Below, one piece after another: positions 8,833-18,905 of a DNA stretch of 64,000 nt. Made by a program: the position numbers and the translations under genes. The notes beneath the pieces were generated by a model that was given only the letters and a program-made list of their open reading frames with translations, was not told the DNA's origin and ran no database searches. Numbering within the stretch: the stretch's first letter is position 1; the number at the start of each line of letters is the position of its first letter. Source of the DNA: Sodalis ligni (GTDB lineage Bacteria > Pseudomonadota > Gammaproteobacteria > Enterobacterales > Enterobacteriaceae); assembly GCF_016865525.2 (NCBI RefSeq), contig NZ_CP075169.1, positions 6,262,337-6,326,336 of the forward strand, in the 5' to 3' direction.

Positions 8833-10007
8833 TGTAGTCCCTCATAGGCATCCAGCGGTCGTTGCTCTACCTGGCAGGTCCGCTGCCACAGCGCCTGGTG
8901 ATGTTCCGGCACCGTCTGCCATCCGGCGGTGGCCGGTGACAACGGATGGCGGGCGATAAGCTCGTCATTGCCGTAGACGCGTAACTCGTCGTCCAGGGTA
9001 ATGCGTACCGTAACCTGGCGCCCGCACCAGGCTTCGGGCAGGCTGTAGCGGTTGCCCCGCACGTCGATGTAGCCATCCCAGGCCGCTTGGCGGATATCGT
9101 GATAACTCGTATCGAACGGACCGGCGGGCAACGGTTGCAGGGCGGTTTTTTCCGCCTCGAACCGTTCTGCCGGTGTCTGATGGAACTGGCGCAGGTCGCG
9201 TTGATCGGCCTCTTGCGCCAGCCACTGGGTCAGGAGCTGATTGACGTGCGCAAAACTGTCGAACCGTCGATAGTGAACGAAGAAGTTGTGTTTCACATAA
9301 CCCACCATGCGCTCCACTTTCCCTTTGGTCCTGGGCCGGTGAGGCCGGCAGGCGCGGGGGATAAAGCCGTAGTGCTTCGCCAGCGACTGGAAGCCGGCGT
9401 TGAAGATAACCTCGCCGGTATTATCGTGTTTGAGCACCGCCGCCTTCTGGTTATCAACCAGCACGGTTTTCACGCAGCCGCCGAAGTAACCGAACGCCTG
9501 CACCAGCGATTCGTAAGTGTGCTCCGCATCCTGGCGGGGCGCGGCGAAGACATGAAAGCGGCGCGAGTACCCCAGCGTATTGACGGCGAAGTTGTTTTTA
9601 CAGGGCAGGCCCGCCACTTCTGCTTCCACTTCACCCCAGTCGTGCTGCAACTGATAACCGGGCTGCGTTTCGAAGCGGACGGTTTCACGACCATGCCGGA
9701 GTCGGCGTTTGGGCTGGATATATTCCCGCAGCACGGTGGTCCCGCCACCATAGCCTTGCGCCTTGATTTCCTGGAAAATCACTTGCGCGTTCCAGACATG
9801 TTCACTCAGGCGCATATCGATAAAAGCCATGTAAGGTTCAAGTTTGCTCATACGCCGTCGTGAAGACGTCCGGCGAGGACGTTCAGGCTCGGACAGGTGC
9901 CGCCTGACCGTGCGTTCTGAGCAGCCAATCTGACGGGCAATGTCGATAATATAAGCGCCATGAATGCGCATTTGTTTTATCATTAGGTGGTCCTCTCTGC
10001 TTAACAT
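8829..10007 (-). CDS. istA: IS21 transposase IstA
   Basis: A 392-residue DDE transposase. An N-terminal HTH (MIKQMRIHGAYIIDIARQIG, CSERTVRRHL) is followed by the catalytic core with the acidic residues at QLQHDWGEVE, TVLVDNQKAAV and KGKVERMVGYVK, and a C-terminal beta-rich region. Length and motifs are complete. It overlaps istB by four bases (ATGA), the usual IS21 arrangement for coupled translation. GAGAGGACC-like sequence precedes nearby ATGs; an alternative start at MIKQM, eight codons in, is possible. Because IstB is broken, transposition would need another copy to supply it. Confidence 0.93.
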
Positions 10008-10108
10008 GGCGCTTCCTCTTTCGGTGTCGGAACCTTAAAGAAAGACCATGTTGGGTGGAGTGGACAACTTTTCCGATGAATTACGACCTTATATCAGCGA
10101 TGCCGACA

Positions 10109-10112
10109 AAAT
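10109..10112. repeat. IS21 target-site duplication, right copy
   Basis: AAAT directly outside the right element end, identical to 7986-7989; read on the minus strand it is ATTT within the codons following the hydrolase GNGH motif. Confidence 0.85.
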
Positions 10113-11223
10113 GGCCGTTGCCGTTTATTCCTACGCTCGGCAGGCGAATAAAATCGTTTTTGACCCCCGCTTGCGCCAGGTATTTTGAAGTGCACAGGTC
10201 AAAGGGGACATGGTATGACGCCGCGCTGCCCACCATCAGGATAGGGACCTGAGCCAGAGCGGCCAGTTTACGAACCGGCTCTGCCTGCAGCCAGCAGGGG
10301 GCAATATCCGGCTTATCTGATTTTGTCTGCTCCACGGGCTTAAGGTCTGAGGTATCGACAAGGGGCGGATCATAGGTTAACTGAGTCTGCGTCAGGCCAT
10401 AAGGCCGGGCTATTTTGTTGCCGTATTTGAACCACCCGGGCGCACCGGTATCCTTGATATTGTAAAAAGGCGGTCCGCTGGACTCGATGGCGATCACCCC
10501 TTTGACGCTCTTCGGGCGATCGTTCGCGATACCCCAGCCGATGGGGCCGGATTGTGAGTGGGTCAGCAGGATGACCGGTCCTATCTTATCAATCAGCGCA
10601 TCGGCGGCGGCCCGGTTGAGCGTCTCGTTTTGCTGAAGATTGGTCATGTCCTCCATCTGCGAAGCGTAGAATTGATCGAAGGTCGCATCACCCGGCTTGC
10701 CCTCTCCCGGCCACTGGGTATGTTCCTTGGCTTGGGGATAAAGGGCCGTATCCTGCTGGCGGGAAAACCATTGGATGGAGTAGCTGGTATCGGGCTTGCG
10801 GGTCGGTCCGTAAGCATCGGGGAAATAGCCGGAACGTCCGCGCCCCACTTGATCCACCACGTATACCGCATAACCGCGGCTCAAGAAATAGGTTGCCCAG
10901 CCCTCGCGGCCGTCGGGCGTTTCATAATAGCCTTCACCCGTTTGCCCGCCGCCGTGAATCATTAACAACGGATAGGGGTGAGTTTGTTTAGCGGGAATCT
11001 GGTATTGCACATACATTTGCCCCGACATGCGCTGCCCCTTGTTTGTCGGCGTATATTTACCGACGACAAAAAAATTACCCTGGCTGGCAATGGAAATCGG
11101 CCCCCCTTCGATAGGCGCTGAATGGATGGCTTTCGCGGGTTCTTGCGCTGACGTGCTGGTGAGCGTTGCTCCATAAAAAACGGCGGTTATGCAGAGACAT
11201 CCTAAAATATCCGGACCTTTCAT
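10109..11223 (-). pseudogene. Alpha/beta hydrolase, interrupted by IS21 (5' part)
   Basis: The product is an exported alpha/beta hydrolase. A signal peptide is visible (positive N-terminus, hydrophobic ILGCLCITAVFYGATL, cut near TSAQEP). MIHGGGQTGEGYY is the oxyanion-hole region, LLTHSQSGPIGW carries the nucleophile Ser, and GNGH near residue 370 is the catalytic His region. The IS21 element sits directly after that histidine codon. The current frame keeps 371 native residues and then runs into the element, adding nine foreign residues (VGIADIRS type) to a stop at 10081. The last 24 residues are stranded at 7913-7989. The truncated protein keeps all catalytic motifs, so residual activity is possible but stability is doubtful. 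A LysR gene lies upstream on the same strand. Confidence 0.92.
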
Positions 11224-11512
11224 CGTCGCTTACCTTCTTGTTGAGTAGGTTATTTTCACTACCGCTACCCCGGCTACTATTTCGACATCGACGGCTTAAC
11301 CTGAAAAGTAGTCAATAATTTCCACATAGCAGAAAATGTTTATTTACTACAGACATCACTGCGAGATATAAGAGATATTGAAGTCAGCGTCAAGAACAGC
11401 CGCCGTTTTACTATCGACAATGTGATGCAGGAATCTTTTTCGCTTGTTTTACGACCATGCGGGTATATCAGCCATTGCCGGGAAGGGAGTAAAGCAGAGC
11501 AACGCCAACGGT

Positions 11513-12424
11513 TTATCGGGCTAAGGGCAAGCGGAGAACGTCGGCAAGATGATCGAGGATGACCCGCGTTTTGGGCGGCATACGGTGGCCAACGGGAATC
11601 AAGGCATGCACCGGCGCACCCTCGACGTCGGCTGCAGGCAGAACGTGATGCAACGCCCCGGAGAGAACATAGGGTTGGGCAACCCTGTTGAACAGCTGGG
11701 CAATGCCCAGGCCGTTGATGGCGGCATCAACCATCGCCCCGCCATCGGACAGAATCATCGCGGGATCAGGGGAAAGGTCCATTGTTTGACCGCCGTCCCA
11801 TAGGGTCCATGGGCGCAGGCGGCCAGAGATGGTGCGAAACATGATGGCTTGCTGGTTGCACAACTGCTTCACTGACATGATGGGGTCGCGCTCTGCCAGA
11901 TAAGCGGCTGACGCATACAATCCGAGACGGAGATCGCAAAGCTTGCGCACGGTCATCTCGCCCTCGGCGGGAAGATGCCCGATGCGAACCACGATATCCC
12001 ATCCTTCCCCCACGGCGTCCACATGGCGATCGTCCAGGGTGAACTCCAGGGTAATTTTCGGGTAGCGTTTTTGGATGACGGTAAAGGTGGGTAATAACAG
12101 CCTGCCCAGACCCACCGGAACATTCAGACGCACCCGCCCGGCGGGATCTTCATGGCGCGCCGCCAGCAATACTTCCGCCTCGCTTAACCCTTCCAGCGCG
12201 GTCCGCGCCGCTTGCAGATAGATTTCCCCATCTTCCGTCAGACGGACTACCCGGGTAGTGCGCTGGAACAGACTGGTGCCGAGCCGGCGCTCCAGACGCT
12301 GCACCGCCTTGCCGACGTTTGATTTACTGGTGCCCAGCTGTTCGGCCGCGCGGGTAAAGCTGGCGTTCTGCGCCACCACGATGAACGTGGCGATATCCAG
12401 CATGGCGGGTGGAGATTGGACCAT
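11513..12424 (-). CDS. LysR family transcriptional regulator
   Basis: A 303-residue LysR regulator of the CrgA/AaeR-like branch. The HTH is at about residues 8-65 (LDIATFIVVAQNASFTRAAEQLGTSKSNVGKAVQRLERRLG, then LFQRTTRVVRLTEDG), and the effector domain includes GRVRLNVPVGLGRLLLPTF. ATG at 12424 is preferred; TTG at 12436 and ATG at 12403 are alternatives, none with a strong ribosome site. It lies 289 bases upstream of the interrupted hydrolase on the same strand and may have controlled it; the gap contains no other gene. Confidence 0.88.
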   Translation of the reverse strand: MVQSPPAMLDIATFIVVAQNASFTRAAEQLGTSKSNVGKAVQRLERRLGTSLFQRTTRVVRLTEDGEIYLQAARTALEGLSEAEVLLAARHEDPAGRVRLNVPVGLGRLLLPTFTVIQKRYPKITLEFTLDDRHVDAVGEGWDIVVRIGHLPAEGEMTVRKLCDLRLGLYASAAYLAERDPIMSVKQLCNQQAIMFRTISGRLRPWTLWDGGQTMDLSPDPAMILSDGGAMVDAAINGLGIAQLFNRVAQPYVLSGALHHVLPAADVEGAPVHALIPVGHRMPPKTRVILDHLADVLRLPLAR

Positions 12425-12541
12425 GGTTCTATCCAAAGCGACATTACGCGGTCAGTACGGTGGAATGTCGCCAAAGTGTAGATCAACGAGAGACTGTACG
12501 TCACGCCCCTCTTGCTTAAGCCATCCCTGCCGAAGCACTTT

Positions 12542-13270
12542 TCAACCGGCTCCGATATGCCTGATATCGTCTTCCTCGATAGCGCCATGATCCAGTCGGA
12601 AAACGCGGTTGCATAACCGTCTGATTAAATTATGATCGTGGGACGCAAATACAAATATATCCGTCCCGGCAATCCAATCGTGCATCCGCGTCTCCGCCTT
12701 TTTCTGGAAGGAAGCGTCGCCGGTAGCGAACATTTCGTCAATCAGCAGGATTTCCGGCCTGACGGATGTCGCTACCGAGAACATTAGCCGCATTGTCATG
12801 CCTGAAGAATAGGTCCGCACCGGCAGGACCAGGAAATCGCCTAACTCGCTGAAATCTTCGATATCGGGTATTTTTGCCTTGGCCGCCGAAACGGAATGCC
12901 CCATCAGCAACAGCATGCGCATGATATTTTCGTAACCCGAGAGTTCAGGGTCCATACCGGCGCCCAGTTCAAAAACCGTGGAGACCGACCCTGTCCGGAT
13001 GATGCTTCCCGAGGTGGCGCCGTATATCCCGGCCATGGTGCGCAATAAGGTACTTTTGCCGGCGCCGTTATGCCCGATCAGTCCGACGGCGTCCCCGTTG
13101 CCTAAAGCAAAACTGACGTGATCCAGGGCAGTCACAGTCACGATGGCGTTGCCGCTGCTGCCAATGCATCCTCCTGAGCCGATCCTGACCAATTGATTGC
13201 GCAATGATTGCGAATGGGCGTTATAAATGGGATAGGTCACCGTGACATCATCAAAAACAAGGGCCGCCAT
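12542..13270 (-). CDS. wzt: Polysaccharide export ABC transporter ATP-binding protein (Wzt/RfbE-like)
   Basis: A 242-residue ATPase that energises export of undecaprenyl-linked O-antigen or capsule across the inner membrane together with Wzm. Walker A is GHNGAGKST, the signature loop is TYSSGMTMRL (the divergent form usual in this family) and Walker B is EILLIDEMFATGD, with the switch His in FASHDHNLI. It lacks the C-terminal carbohydrate-binding domain of long Wzt proteins, so it is the short KpsT/RfbE type. ATG at 13270 starts two bases after the wzm stop codon. The neighbouring rhamnose genes suggest a rhamnan-type polymer as substrate. Confidence 0.9.
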   Translation of the reverse strand: MAALVFDDVTVTYPIYNAHSQSLRNQLVRIGSGGCIGSSGNAIVTVTALDHVSFALGNGDAVGLIGHNGAGKSTLLRTMAGIYGATSGSIIRTGSVSTVFELGAGMDPELSGYENIMRMLLLMGHSVSAAKAKIPDIEDFSELGDFLVLPVRTYSSGMTMRLMFSVATSVRPEILLIDEMFATGDASFQKKAETRMHDWIAGTDIFVFASHDHNLIRRLCNRVFRLDHGAIEEDDIRHIGAG

Positions 13271-13272
13271 GG

Positions 13273-14051
13273 TTATATCCAAAATGCCAGACGGGGGGCA
13301 TGGCGGTTGAAAAACAGCAGCGTCGCCGTCCAGCCCCCTATGGCCATGATAACTACCGTTTGGTAAACAAATCCGGCGGGGACAGTGCCAAAGATCGGAT
13401 CGCGCACCAACGTGACAAAATAGGTAAAGGGATTCAGCCAGATAATGGCCTGGCTGACACCCACATGACCGGCCTTGTAAATGACGGGGGTCAGGAAGAA
13501 CACAATGGGCATCAGGGATTGCACTATCTGCTCCACATCACGAAAGCGGGCACCGATAAGGCCAAGCAATACCGAGATCCATAACAGATTAAGCACCACC
13601 AGGCCGAAACCGATGACGCTCAATAAATTTACCCAGCTCAATGATTGAGGATAAACGATCAATACACCTACCAGCACCAGTAGATTATGGCCAAGAGAAA
13701 TACATTGACGGGCAATCAGCTGAATGGGGTGGATAAAAAAAGGCAACTGCAAGTTGCGGATAATCTGCGACTGACGAACAAAAACGCCGGTACTCTCGGT
13801 GACGGTCCCGGAGATAAATTGCCACAGCAGCAATCCCACGGTTAACGAAGGAATAAACTGGCTGCGATCCTGATGCAACAGCTGGCTCCAGACCAGGCCC
13901 AGGCCCACGACGCCAATCGCCGCTCCCAGCGTCAGCCAGAGCGGCCCGAGCATGCTTCTCTTGTACCGCGCTTTGGTATCGCTATAGGCCAAATGAGAAA
14001 CGAGCGGCAGATGGCGAACGCTTTTATTAAATCATTTATTGCAAAATACAT
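13273..14051 (-). pseudogene. wzm: Polysaccharide export ABC permease (Wzm/RfbD-like), frameshift near start
   Basis: ABC-2 type permease for O-antigen export. From 13992 the frame is open and shows six hydrophobic segments and the family stretch [20 protein letters not shown], with FFLTPVIY later. The natural N-terminus is in another frame: ATG at 14051 reads [12 protein letters not shown], then one T appears missing at 14017-14018. Restoring it gives [15 protein letters not shown], joining smoothly. Without it the only in-frame starts are a TTG at 13992 or a CTG just upstream, which would remove about 20 residues before the first helix. Partial function from the TTG start cannot be excluded. 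It is followed two bases later by wzt. Confidence 0.75.
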
Positions 14052-14523
14052 TGCCGCAGCTAATCCTACATGAGATATCTATTGCCAGTCATAGTTATAG
14101 TCTGGCATGAATCATGAAATGCATTGCTTTTCCATGGCGGAAAGAAAATAAACTCAAAACGGTTCCCTTCCGGAGAGTGTAACGCCAGTTTAATAAAAAC
14201 ACCAGGGTTTACTTTGGGCAGGATGTTATTTACTTTTGCCTATTAACCTGGAAAAGCCTCTTAGACATCTGCTTCACTTCTGGAAGATACAAAATAACTA
14301 AATTACTGTTAATAACATATTTAACACATAAAGTAGAAATAACGTATTAATGCCCTCGCAACCCTGACTTCTTGAACTAACATAACCAACTGATATATTC
14401 CCTTCATCGTACATGACGATATTTCCATCTAAGCGCTTTGTTTCATCATTATTCCACCTTCGATTATAACTTTATGGATCAATGACTCAAACATACTCAA
14501 AGAAATATCAAACAGGAGCGTTG
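14052..14523. other. Divergent intergenic region of the polysaccharide locus
   Basis: This AT-rich 472-base gap separates wzm from the plus-strand glycosyltransferase genes and should contain promoters for both. I looked for the ops/JUMPstart element (GGCGGTAG) that often precedes O-antigen operons and did not see it. No gene is visible. Confidence 0.5.
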
Positions 14524-15477
14524 ATGGATATGGTGTACCGGCAAGATCGATTAACACTTAAGGTTGCCATTTTGATGGGTACTTATAATGCCCAACGATT
14601 TTGGCAAGGCAATTGGATTCCATCGAGGCGCAAAGCTGGCAGGAGTGGTCGATCTGGATCTCCGATGATGGTTCCCGCGATGAGAGTTTGTCCATCATCT
14701 CTGCCTTCCGGCAAAAATGGGGTGCGAAACGGCTGGTGCTGTTGGCGGGTCCGCAAAGAGGATTTGCCGAAAACTTTATGTCCCTGGTGTGCAATCCGGC
14801 CATCAAAGCGGATTATTATGCCTATGCCGATCAGGATGATATATGGGAGGCGGATAAGCTCAGCCGCGCCCTTGATATTTTGCGCAAAAATGGGCACGGG
14901 TTACCCGCCATGTATTGTTCGAGGACAAGATTAATCGACGAGTTCGACCGTGAGCTGGGCTTATCTCCCTTATTTACCAAGCAGCCGAGCTTTGCCAATG
15001 CCTTAACGCAAAGTCTTGGCGGCGGAAATACCATGATATTTAATCAGTCGGCCCGGGAGCTTCTGCTTGAGGCCGGGCGAGTGACCGTTATTTCCCATGA
15101 TTGGTGGACCTATATGGTTGTCACCGGCTGCGGCGGCTGCGCTATTTATGATGAATATCCATCGGTGCGTTACCGTCAGCATTCGAATAATTTAGTGGGT
15201 ACCAATACAGGCTGGCGCAATAACATGACGCGGATTCGCCGGCTATGGCGGGGTGAATTCAGAAAATGGATTGATTGTAATGTATTAGCCTTACAGCATA
15301 TCAGCAAACATTTGAATCGGGAAAATGCCCGACTATTACACCAATTTATGGTGGCCCGCGGCATTTGGCTATTGCCGAGGCTGGTGGTCCTCAAGCAGAC
15401 AGGTATTTACCGGCAAACGTGGCTTGGAAATCTGGGTTTGATATTTGCCGCTATTTTTAAAAGGTTTGAAGATATGA
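14524..15477 (+). pseudogene. GT2 glycosyltransferase (rhamnosyltransferase-like), two compensating indels
   Basis: Family 2 glycosyltransferase that would add a sugar, probably rhamnose, to the O-chain. ATG 14524 has AGGAG five bases upstream and reads through VAILMGTYNAQRF. At 14599-14602 a T4 run has lost a T, because QRF should continue LARQLDSIEAQ, which is in the next frame. The rest of the enzyme is intact there (ISDDGSRDES, YADQDDIWEADK, GGGNTMIF, SHDWWTYMVV). Near the end, an A4 run at 15459-15462 appears to have gained an A. Removing it would end the protein at a TGA (15475-15477) overlapping the rmlB start as ATGA. With both indels, the second frame instead reads straight into rmlB, giving an apparent fused open frame from 14601 to 16550. 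Confidence 0.8.
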
Positions 15478-16550
15478 GCATAATGGTAACCGGCGGCGCC
15501 GGGTTTATCGGCAGTAATTTTGTACTGGATTGGTTAGCGTTATCGAATGAGGCGGTGATTAACCTGGATAAGCTGACCTATGCTGGAAATAGGGGAAATC
15601 TGGCGGCGCTGATTCACGATCCCCGCCATACCTTGGTTCAAGGGGATATCGGTGACCCATTGCTATTGGCCAGCCTGCTGGAAAAATTCCGGCCGCGCTG
15701 CGTAATCCATTTCGCGGCGGAAAGCCATGTTGATCGATCTATTTTACATCCCGGCGATTTTATTCAAACCAATGTGGTAGGCACTTTTCATTTGCTGGAG
15801 GCGGTGCGGAAATACTGGATGTCCGGCGGTGACGCCTTGAAAGCCGGCTTTCGCTTTTTACATGTCTCAACGGATGAAGTCTATGGCTCCCTGGACAACG
15901 TAGCGCCGGCTTTTCGCGAAACGGACAGATACGAGCCCAACAGCCCCTATTCCGCCAGCAAGGCCGCAAGCGATCATCTGGTGCGCAGCTATTTCCATAC
16001 CTACGACCTGCCGGTGATAACCACCCACTGTTCCAACAATTATGGTCCGTACCAATTCCCGGAAAAATTGATTCCGCTGATTATCCATAACGCATTAACG
16101 GGCAAAACCCTGCCCCTGTATGGCGACGGCCGGCAGGTAAGGGACTGGTTATATGTGAAGGATCACTGCGCCGCCCTTCGCTGCGTACTGGCGGCCGGCG
16201 AAGTGGGGCAAACCTATAATATCGGCGGTTGGAATGAAAAAACCAATATCGAGGTCGTGCAGACTTTGTGCCTGATCCTGGATCGGTTATGCCCTCCGGC
16301 CAGGGGGAAATCCTATGCCGGGCAAATCGCCCATATACAGGATAGACCGGGGCACGATCGCCGGTATGCGCTGGATGCCTCCAAGCTTGAAAACCGATTG
16401 GGCTGGAAACCGGTGGAAACCTTCGAGACGGGAATGGATAAAACGGTGCGCTGGTATCTGGAGCACCGGTCCTGGGTGGAGAATGTCACCAGCGGTAGCT
16501 ATCTGCGCTGGGTTGAAAAACAGTATCAGGGAAAAGAGGCTTTGCCATGA
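15474..16550 (+). CDS. rmlB: dTDP-glucose 4,6-dehydratase RmlB
   Basis: Second enzyme of dTDP-L-rhamnose synthesis; it converts dTDP-glucose to dTDP-4-keto-6-deoxyglucose using bound NAD. The 358-residue protein starts at 15474 (AAGG upstream). The Rossmann motif is TGGAGFIGSNF, then AAESHVDRSI, the catalytic THR-region HVSTDEVYG, the YSASKAASDH Tyr-Lys pair and CSNNYGPYQFPEKLIP. RPGHDRRYA and a C-terminal WY pair complete the family pattern. Its ATG lies in frame with the preceding glycosyltransferase, with no stop between, so a fused protein could also be made. Its stop overlaps the next gene as ATGA. The other rml genes are on the opposite strand. Confidence 0.95.
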   Translation: MSIMVTGGAGFIGSNFVLDWLALSNEAVINLDKLTYAGNRGNLAALIHDPRHTLVQGDIGDPLLLASLLEKFRPRCVIHFAAESHVDRSILHPGDFIQTNVVGTFHLLEAVRKYWMSGGDALKAGFRFLHVSTDEVYGSLDNVAPAFRETDRYEPNSPYSASKAASDHLVRSYFHTYDLPVITTHCSNNYGPYQFPEKLIPLIIHNALTGKTLPLYGDGRQVRDWLYVKDHCAALRCVLAAGEVGQTYNIGGWNEKTNIEVVQTLCLILDRLCPPARGKSYAGQIAHIQDRPGHDRRYALDASKLENRLGWKPVETFETGMDKTVRWYLEHRSWVENVTSGSYLRWVEKQYQGKEALP

Positions 16551-17485
16551 CCGCGGCATCGTACCGTATTTGTGCGGTTATCGTCACCTATGAGCCTGAT
16601 TTACTGCTATTTGCCGACGTAATAGCCGCCATAAGCGGGCAGGTGCAGGAAGTCATCATCGTCGATAACGGGTCTGCGGCATGTTGCCGCGCCGCGCTGG
16701 GTGAAATCGTCCGGGTTTCAGCGCATCGGCATCTTCTCCTGCATGAGGATAACCAAGGCATCGCCGCCGGCCAAAATCGCGGTATTACCCTGTCCCGAGC
16801 GTGGGGATGTACCCATACGCTGCTGCTAGATCAAGACAGCATCCCCGCCGCCGATATGGTTCGGCAATTATTGATGGTGGAGTCCGGTCTGCTGGCGCGC
16901 GGCATCAAGGTGGGAGCCGTTGGCGCCACGGCGGTCGACCGGCGGACTTCCACCCGGGCCGGGTTCGTATGCAAACGGGGGATGTTGATTCACCGCTGCA
17001 CTCCCCCTCCGCGGGAAGAGCATATCGAGACCGATTTTCTCATTTCATCCGGAACCCTGATCCGCACCGCCGTTTTCAAAGATACCGGCCTGTTGAACGA
17101 CGGCTATTTTATCGATCATGTCGATACGGAATGGTGCTTTCGGGCGACCCATAAGGGCTATCGTCTTTTTGGTTCGAAGAAAGCGCTGTTAAGCCATAGC
17201 CTCGGCGATGCCGTCATTAAAATATGGTTTGCCCGCTGGCGCGAGGTCCCGCAGCATAACCCGCTGAGAAATTATTATACGTTCAGAAATACCATCAGGA
17301 TGATTTACCATACCCCCATGAGCGTCTCCTGGCGTCTCGCCCATTGCTACCGCCTGGCGATGTTCTTTACCTTTTGCCTCATCGCCGGCAAGCCGAGGTT
17401 ATTGCGCCTGAAAATGATGCTCCTCGGTTTGGCCCACGGCGTTAAAGGCGTGCAGGGCATCTTTACCCCTGACAGAAGAACATGA
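16547..17485 (+). CDS. GT2 rhamnosyltransferase (RfbF/WsaD-like)
   Basis: A 312-residue family 2 glycosyltransferase of the dTDP-rhamnosyl type. The N-terminal nucleotide-binding fold has AVIVTYEPD and EVIIVDNGS, the acidic metal site is LLLDQDSIP (DxD), and the acceptor side shows HVDTEWCFRATHKGYRLFGSKKALLSHSLGD, typical of rhamnosyltransferases. Hydrophobic residues at the C-terminus suggest membrane association. It starts within the rmlB stop (ATGA), so it is translationally coupled, and ends before a strong hairpin. Confidence 0.88.
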   Translation: MTAASYRICAVIVTYEPDLLLFADVIAAISGQVQEVIIVDNGSAACCRAALGEIVRVSAHRHLLLHEDNQGIAAGQNRGITLSRAWGCTHTLLLDQDSIPAADMVRQLLMVESGLLARGIKVGAVGATAVDRRTSTRAGFVCKRGMLIHRCTPPPREEHIETDFLISSGTLIRTAVFKDTGLLNDGYFIDHVDTEWCFRATHKGYRLFGSKKALLSHSLGDAVIKIWFARWREVPQHNPLRNYYTFRNTIRMIYHTPMSVSWRLAHCYRLAMFFTFCLIAGKPRLLRLKMMLLGLAHGVKGVQGIFTPDRRT

Positions 17486-17516
17486 TCCGCACGGCAGGGC
17501 CGCTTGCTGACAAAGC

Positions 17517-17545
17517 GCCCGGCCCGGACAGGCCGGGCCTTTATG
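17517..17545. terminator. Bidirectional terminator between convergent polysaccharide operons
   Basis: GCCCGGCC (17517-17524) pairs with GGCCGGGC (17531-17538) around a six-base loop, followed by CTTTAT on the plus strand and GCTTTGT on the minus strand. It lies between the GT2 stop at 17485 and the WsaF-like gene stop at 17579. Confidence 0.8.
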
Positions 17546-17578
17546 TCAACATCCCCCGGCACCGATCCGTTCAACCGG

Positions 17579-18895
17579 TCAGGATACCGGCTCCTCCCTC
17601 GGGGTCATTACCGCTGAATCCAGATTTTCCATTACGTACCGGTAGATGCCGTCCATTTGCTGCTCCCATGATAACGGCGCCATGGTGGCGAGTCCGCCGT
17701 CGGCCAGCCGCTGTCGCAGCGAACGGTCATGATAAAGCGCGCTGAACGCCTCCAGCATCGCCTGTGGTACGGGATCCGCCAGGCAGGCATTTATCCCGTG
17801 CCGGCAGTGCCACTCTACATGCGGGCCGTTGTTGCAAATGACCGGCACCCCTGAAGCCATTAACTCAACGGGCAAATAGGAAAGATTGGTCCCGGAAAAG
17901 GCCATGCCGATATCACAGGTACGGTAAAGATCGCCGGTCTCCTTAAGCGTCAAATTGCCCATCAGCGTCGCCGGAAAGGGGGGTCGGGCCTGTAAATCCA
18001 GCCCCGCGATCACAATTTCAACGTCAGGAAACCGTTCAGCGATTTTTTTCAGCGCGGCCATTCCCAAATCAAAGCAGCGACGCTCCGTAGAGGGCCGGCC
18101 GTAAAAAAACAGCCGCGACACCTTCTCGCGTACACGGTAGTCCTTCACGCGCGGAGGGTGGAAAATTTGGCGATCCGCGGCAAAAAGAAAGTTCCGCGCC
18201 CGGCCGCCATGGGATTCATAGCACTGTTTCAGCCAACCGCCGCCGGTAATACCGATAAAACCAAAACCGTAGGTGGCGTTTGCCTGCATGGATGTCGTGC
18301 CGTAAGCGTAAAAAAGGCTCTCGTAATCCTGCATAAAATAAAATTTTTTATTGGTAAACTCGAAGGCCCTTACGTCATAGGCGGACTGCCAGGTGGTGGC
18401 GATGGCGGCGGCGCAGGAAGGCAATAAAGCCGGATCGATCATAACCTCTAACTGGCAATCCGGCAGCGCCGACATAAGCTCCTCTTGCAAATGTTTTACC
18501 GAGTGATGCCGGCGATTATCATGGATAAAAATAATATTCCGAGTGTCAAACCTGGCGAAATGATTGGCAAAACGAAATAAGGTATAATGACCTCCGCCCC
18601 AAACATTCGTCCAATCCGGCACAAACCAGATGAATGCCGGCCGCGGGTCTTTATTGGCAACCGGAACCACGGTACCGCCGTATTCAGTCCAGGGTTTATA
18701 ATCAAGCACCGTGCCATAAGTCATTTCCGGATCCAGGTTTGTCATACCGGGCCAGACGCAGTGATGGCCGGCATTGACCTTTTGGTGTAATAACACAAAA
18801 AAACGGGGAAACTGCTTGAATAAGGCGAAAATAACGGCGTTACCCCAGCCAAATTCCTTGGCGTATTGCATAAAAAGTTTGATTTTATCATTCAT
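17579..18895 (-). CDS. WsaF-like rhamnosyltransferase
   Basis: A 438-residue glycosyltransferase of the type described for WsaF of Geobacillus, a dTDP-rhamnose-using GT4-fold enzyme. Visible family blocks are FVPDWTNVWGGGHYTLFRFANHF near the N-terminus, FYFMQDYESLFYAYG in the middle, FFYGRPSTERRCFDLGMAAL at the start of the donor domain, and the GT4-like LSYLPVELMASGVPVICNNG. No membrane segment is seen. The ATG at 18895 lies ten bases after the rmlD stop; longer in-frame extensions overlap rmlD and are unlikely. It is the last gene of rmlA-rmlC-rmlD-GT and would build the rhamnan chain exported by Wzm/Wzt. Confidence 0.86.
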   Translation of the reverse strand: MNDKIKLFMQYAKEFGWGNAVIFALFKQFPRFFVLLHQKVNAGHHCVWPGMTNLDPEMTYGTVLDYKPWTEYGGTVVPVANKDPRPAFIWFVPDWTNVWGGGHYTLFRFANHFARFDTRNIIFIHDNRRHHSVKHLQEELMSALPDCQLEVMIDPALLPSCAAAIATTWQSAYDVRAFEFTNKKFYFMQDYESLFYAYGTTSMQANATYGFGFIGITGGGWLKQCYESHGGRARNFLFAADRQIFHPPRVKDYRVREKVSRLFFYGRPSTERRCFDLGMAALKKIAERFPDVEIVIAGLDLQARPPFPATLMGNLTLKETGDLYRTCDIGMAFSGTNLSYLPVELMASGVPVICNNGPHVEWHCRHGINACLADPVPQAMLEAFSALYHDRSLRQRLADGGLATMAPLSWEQQMDGIYRYVMENLDSAVMTPREEPVS

Positions 18896-18905
18896 GATTA
18901 TGTTA

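Noticed and set aside
9087..9863. 258-codon plus-strand frame inside IS21
   Set aside because: Shadow of istA, which has all transposase motifs on the other strand.
14052..14523. ops/JUMPstart element
   Set aside because: GGCGGTAG is not present on either strand in this gap.
14601..16550. True bifunctional glycosyltransferase-RmlB enzyme
   Set aside because: The fused frame lacks the glycosyltransferase N-terminus, which is in another frame, and a one-base change restores a separate stop overlapping rmlB.
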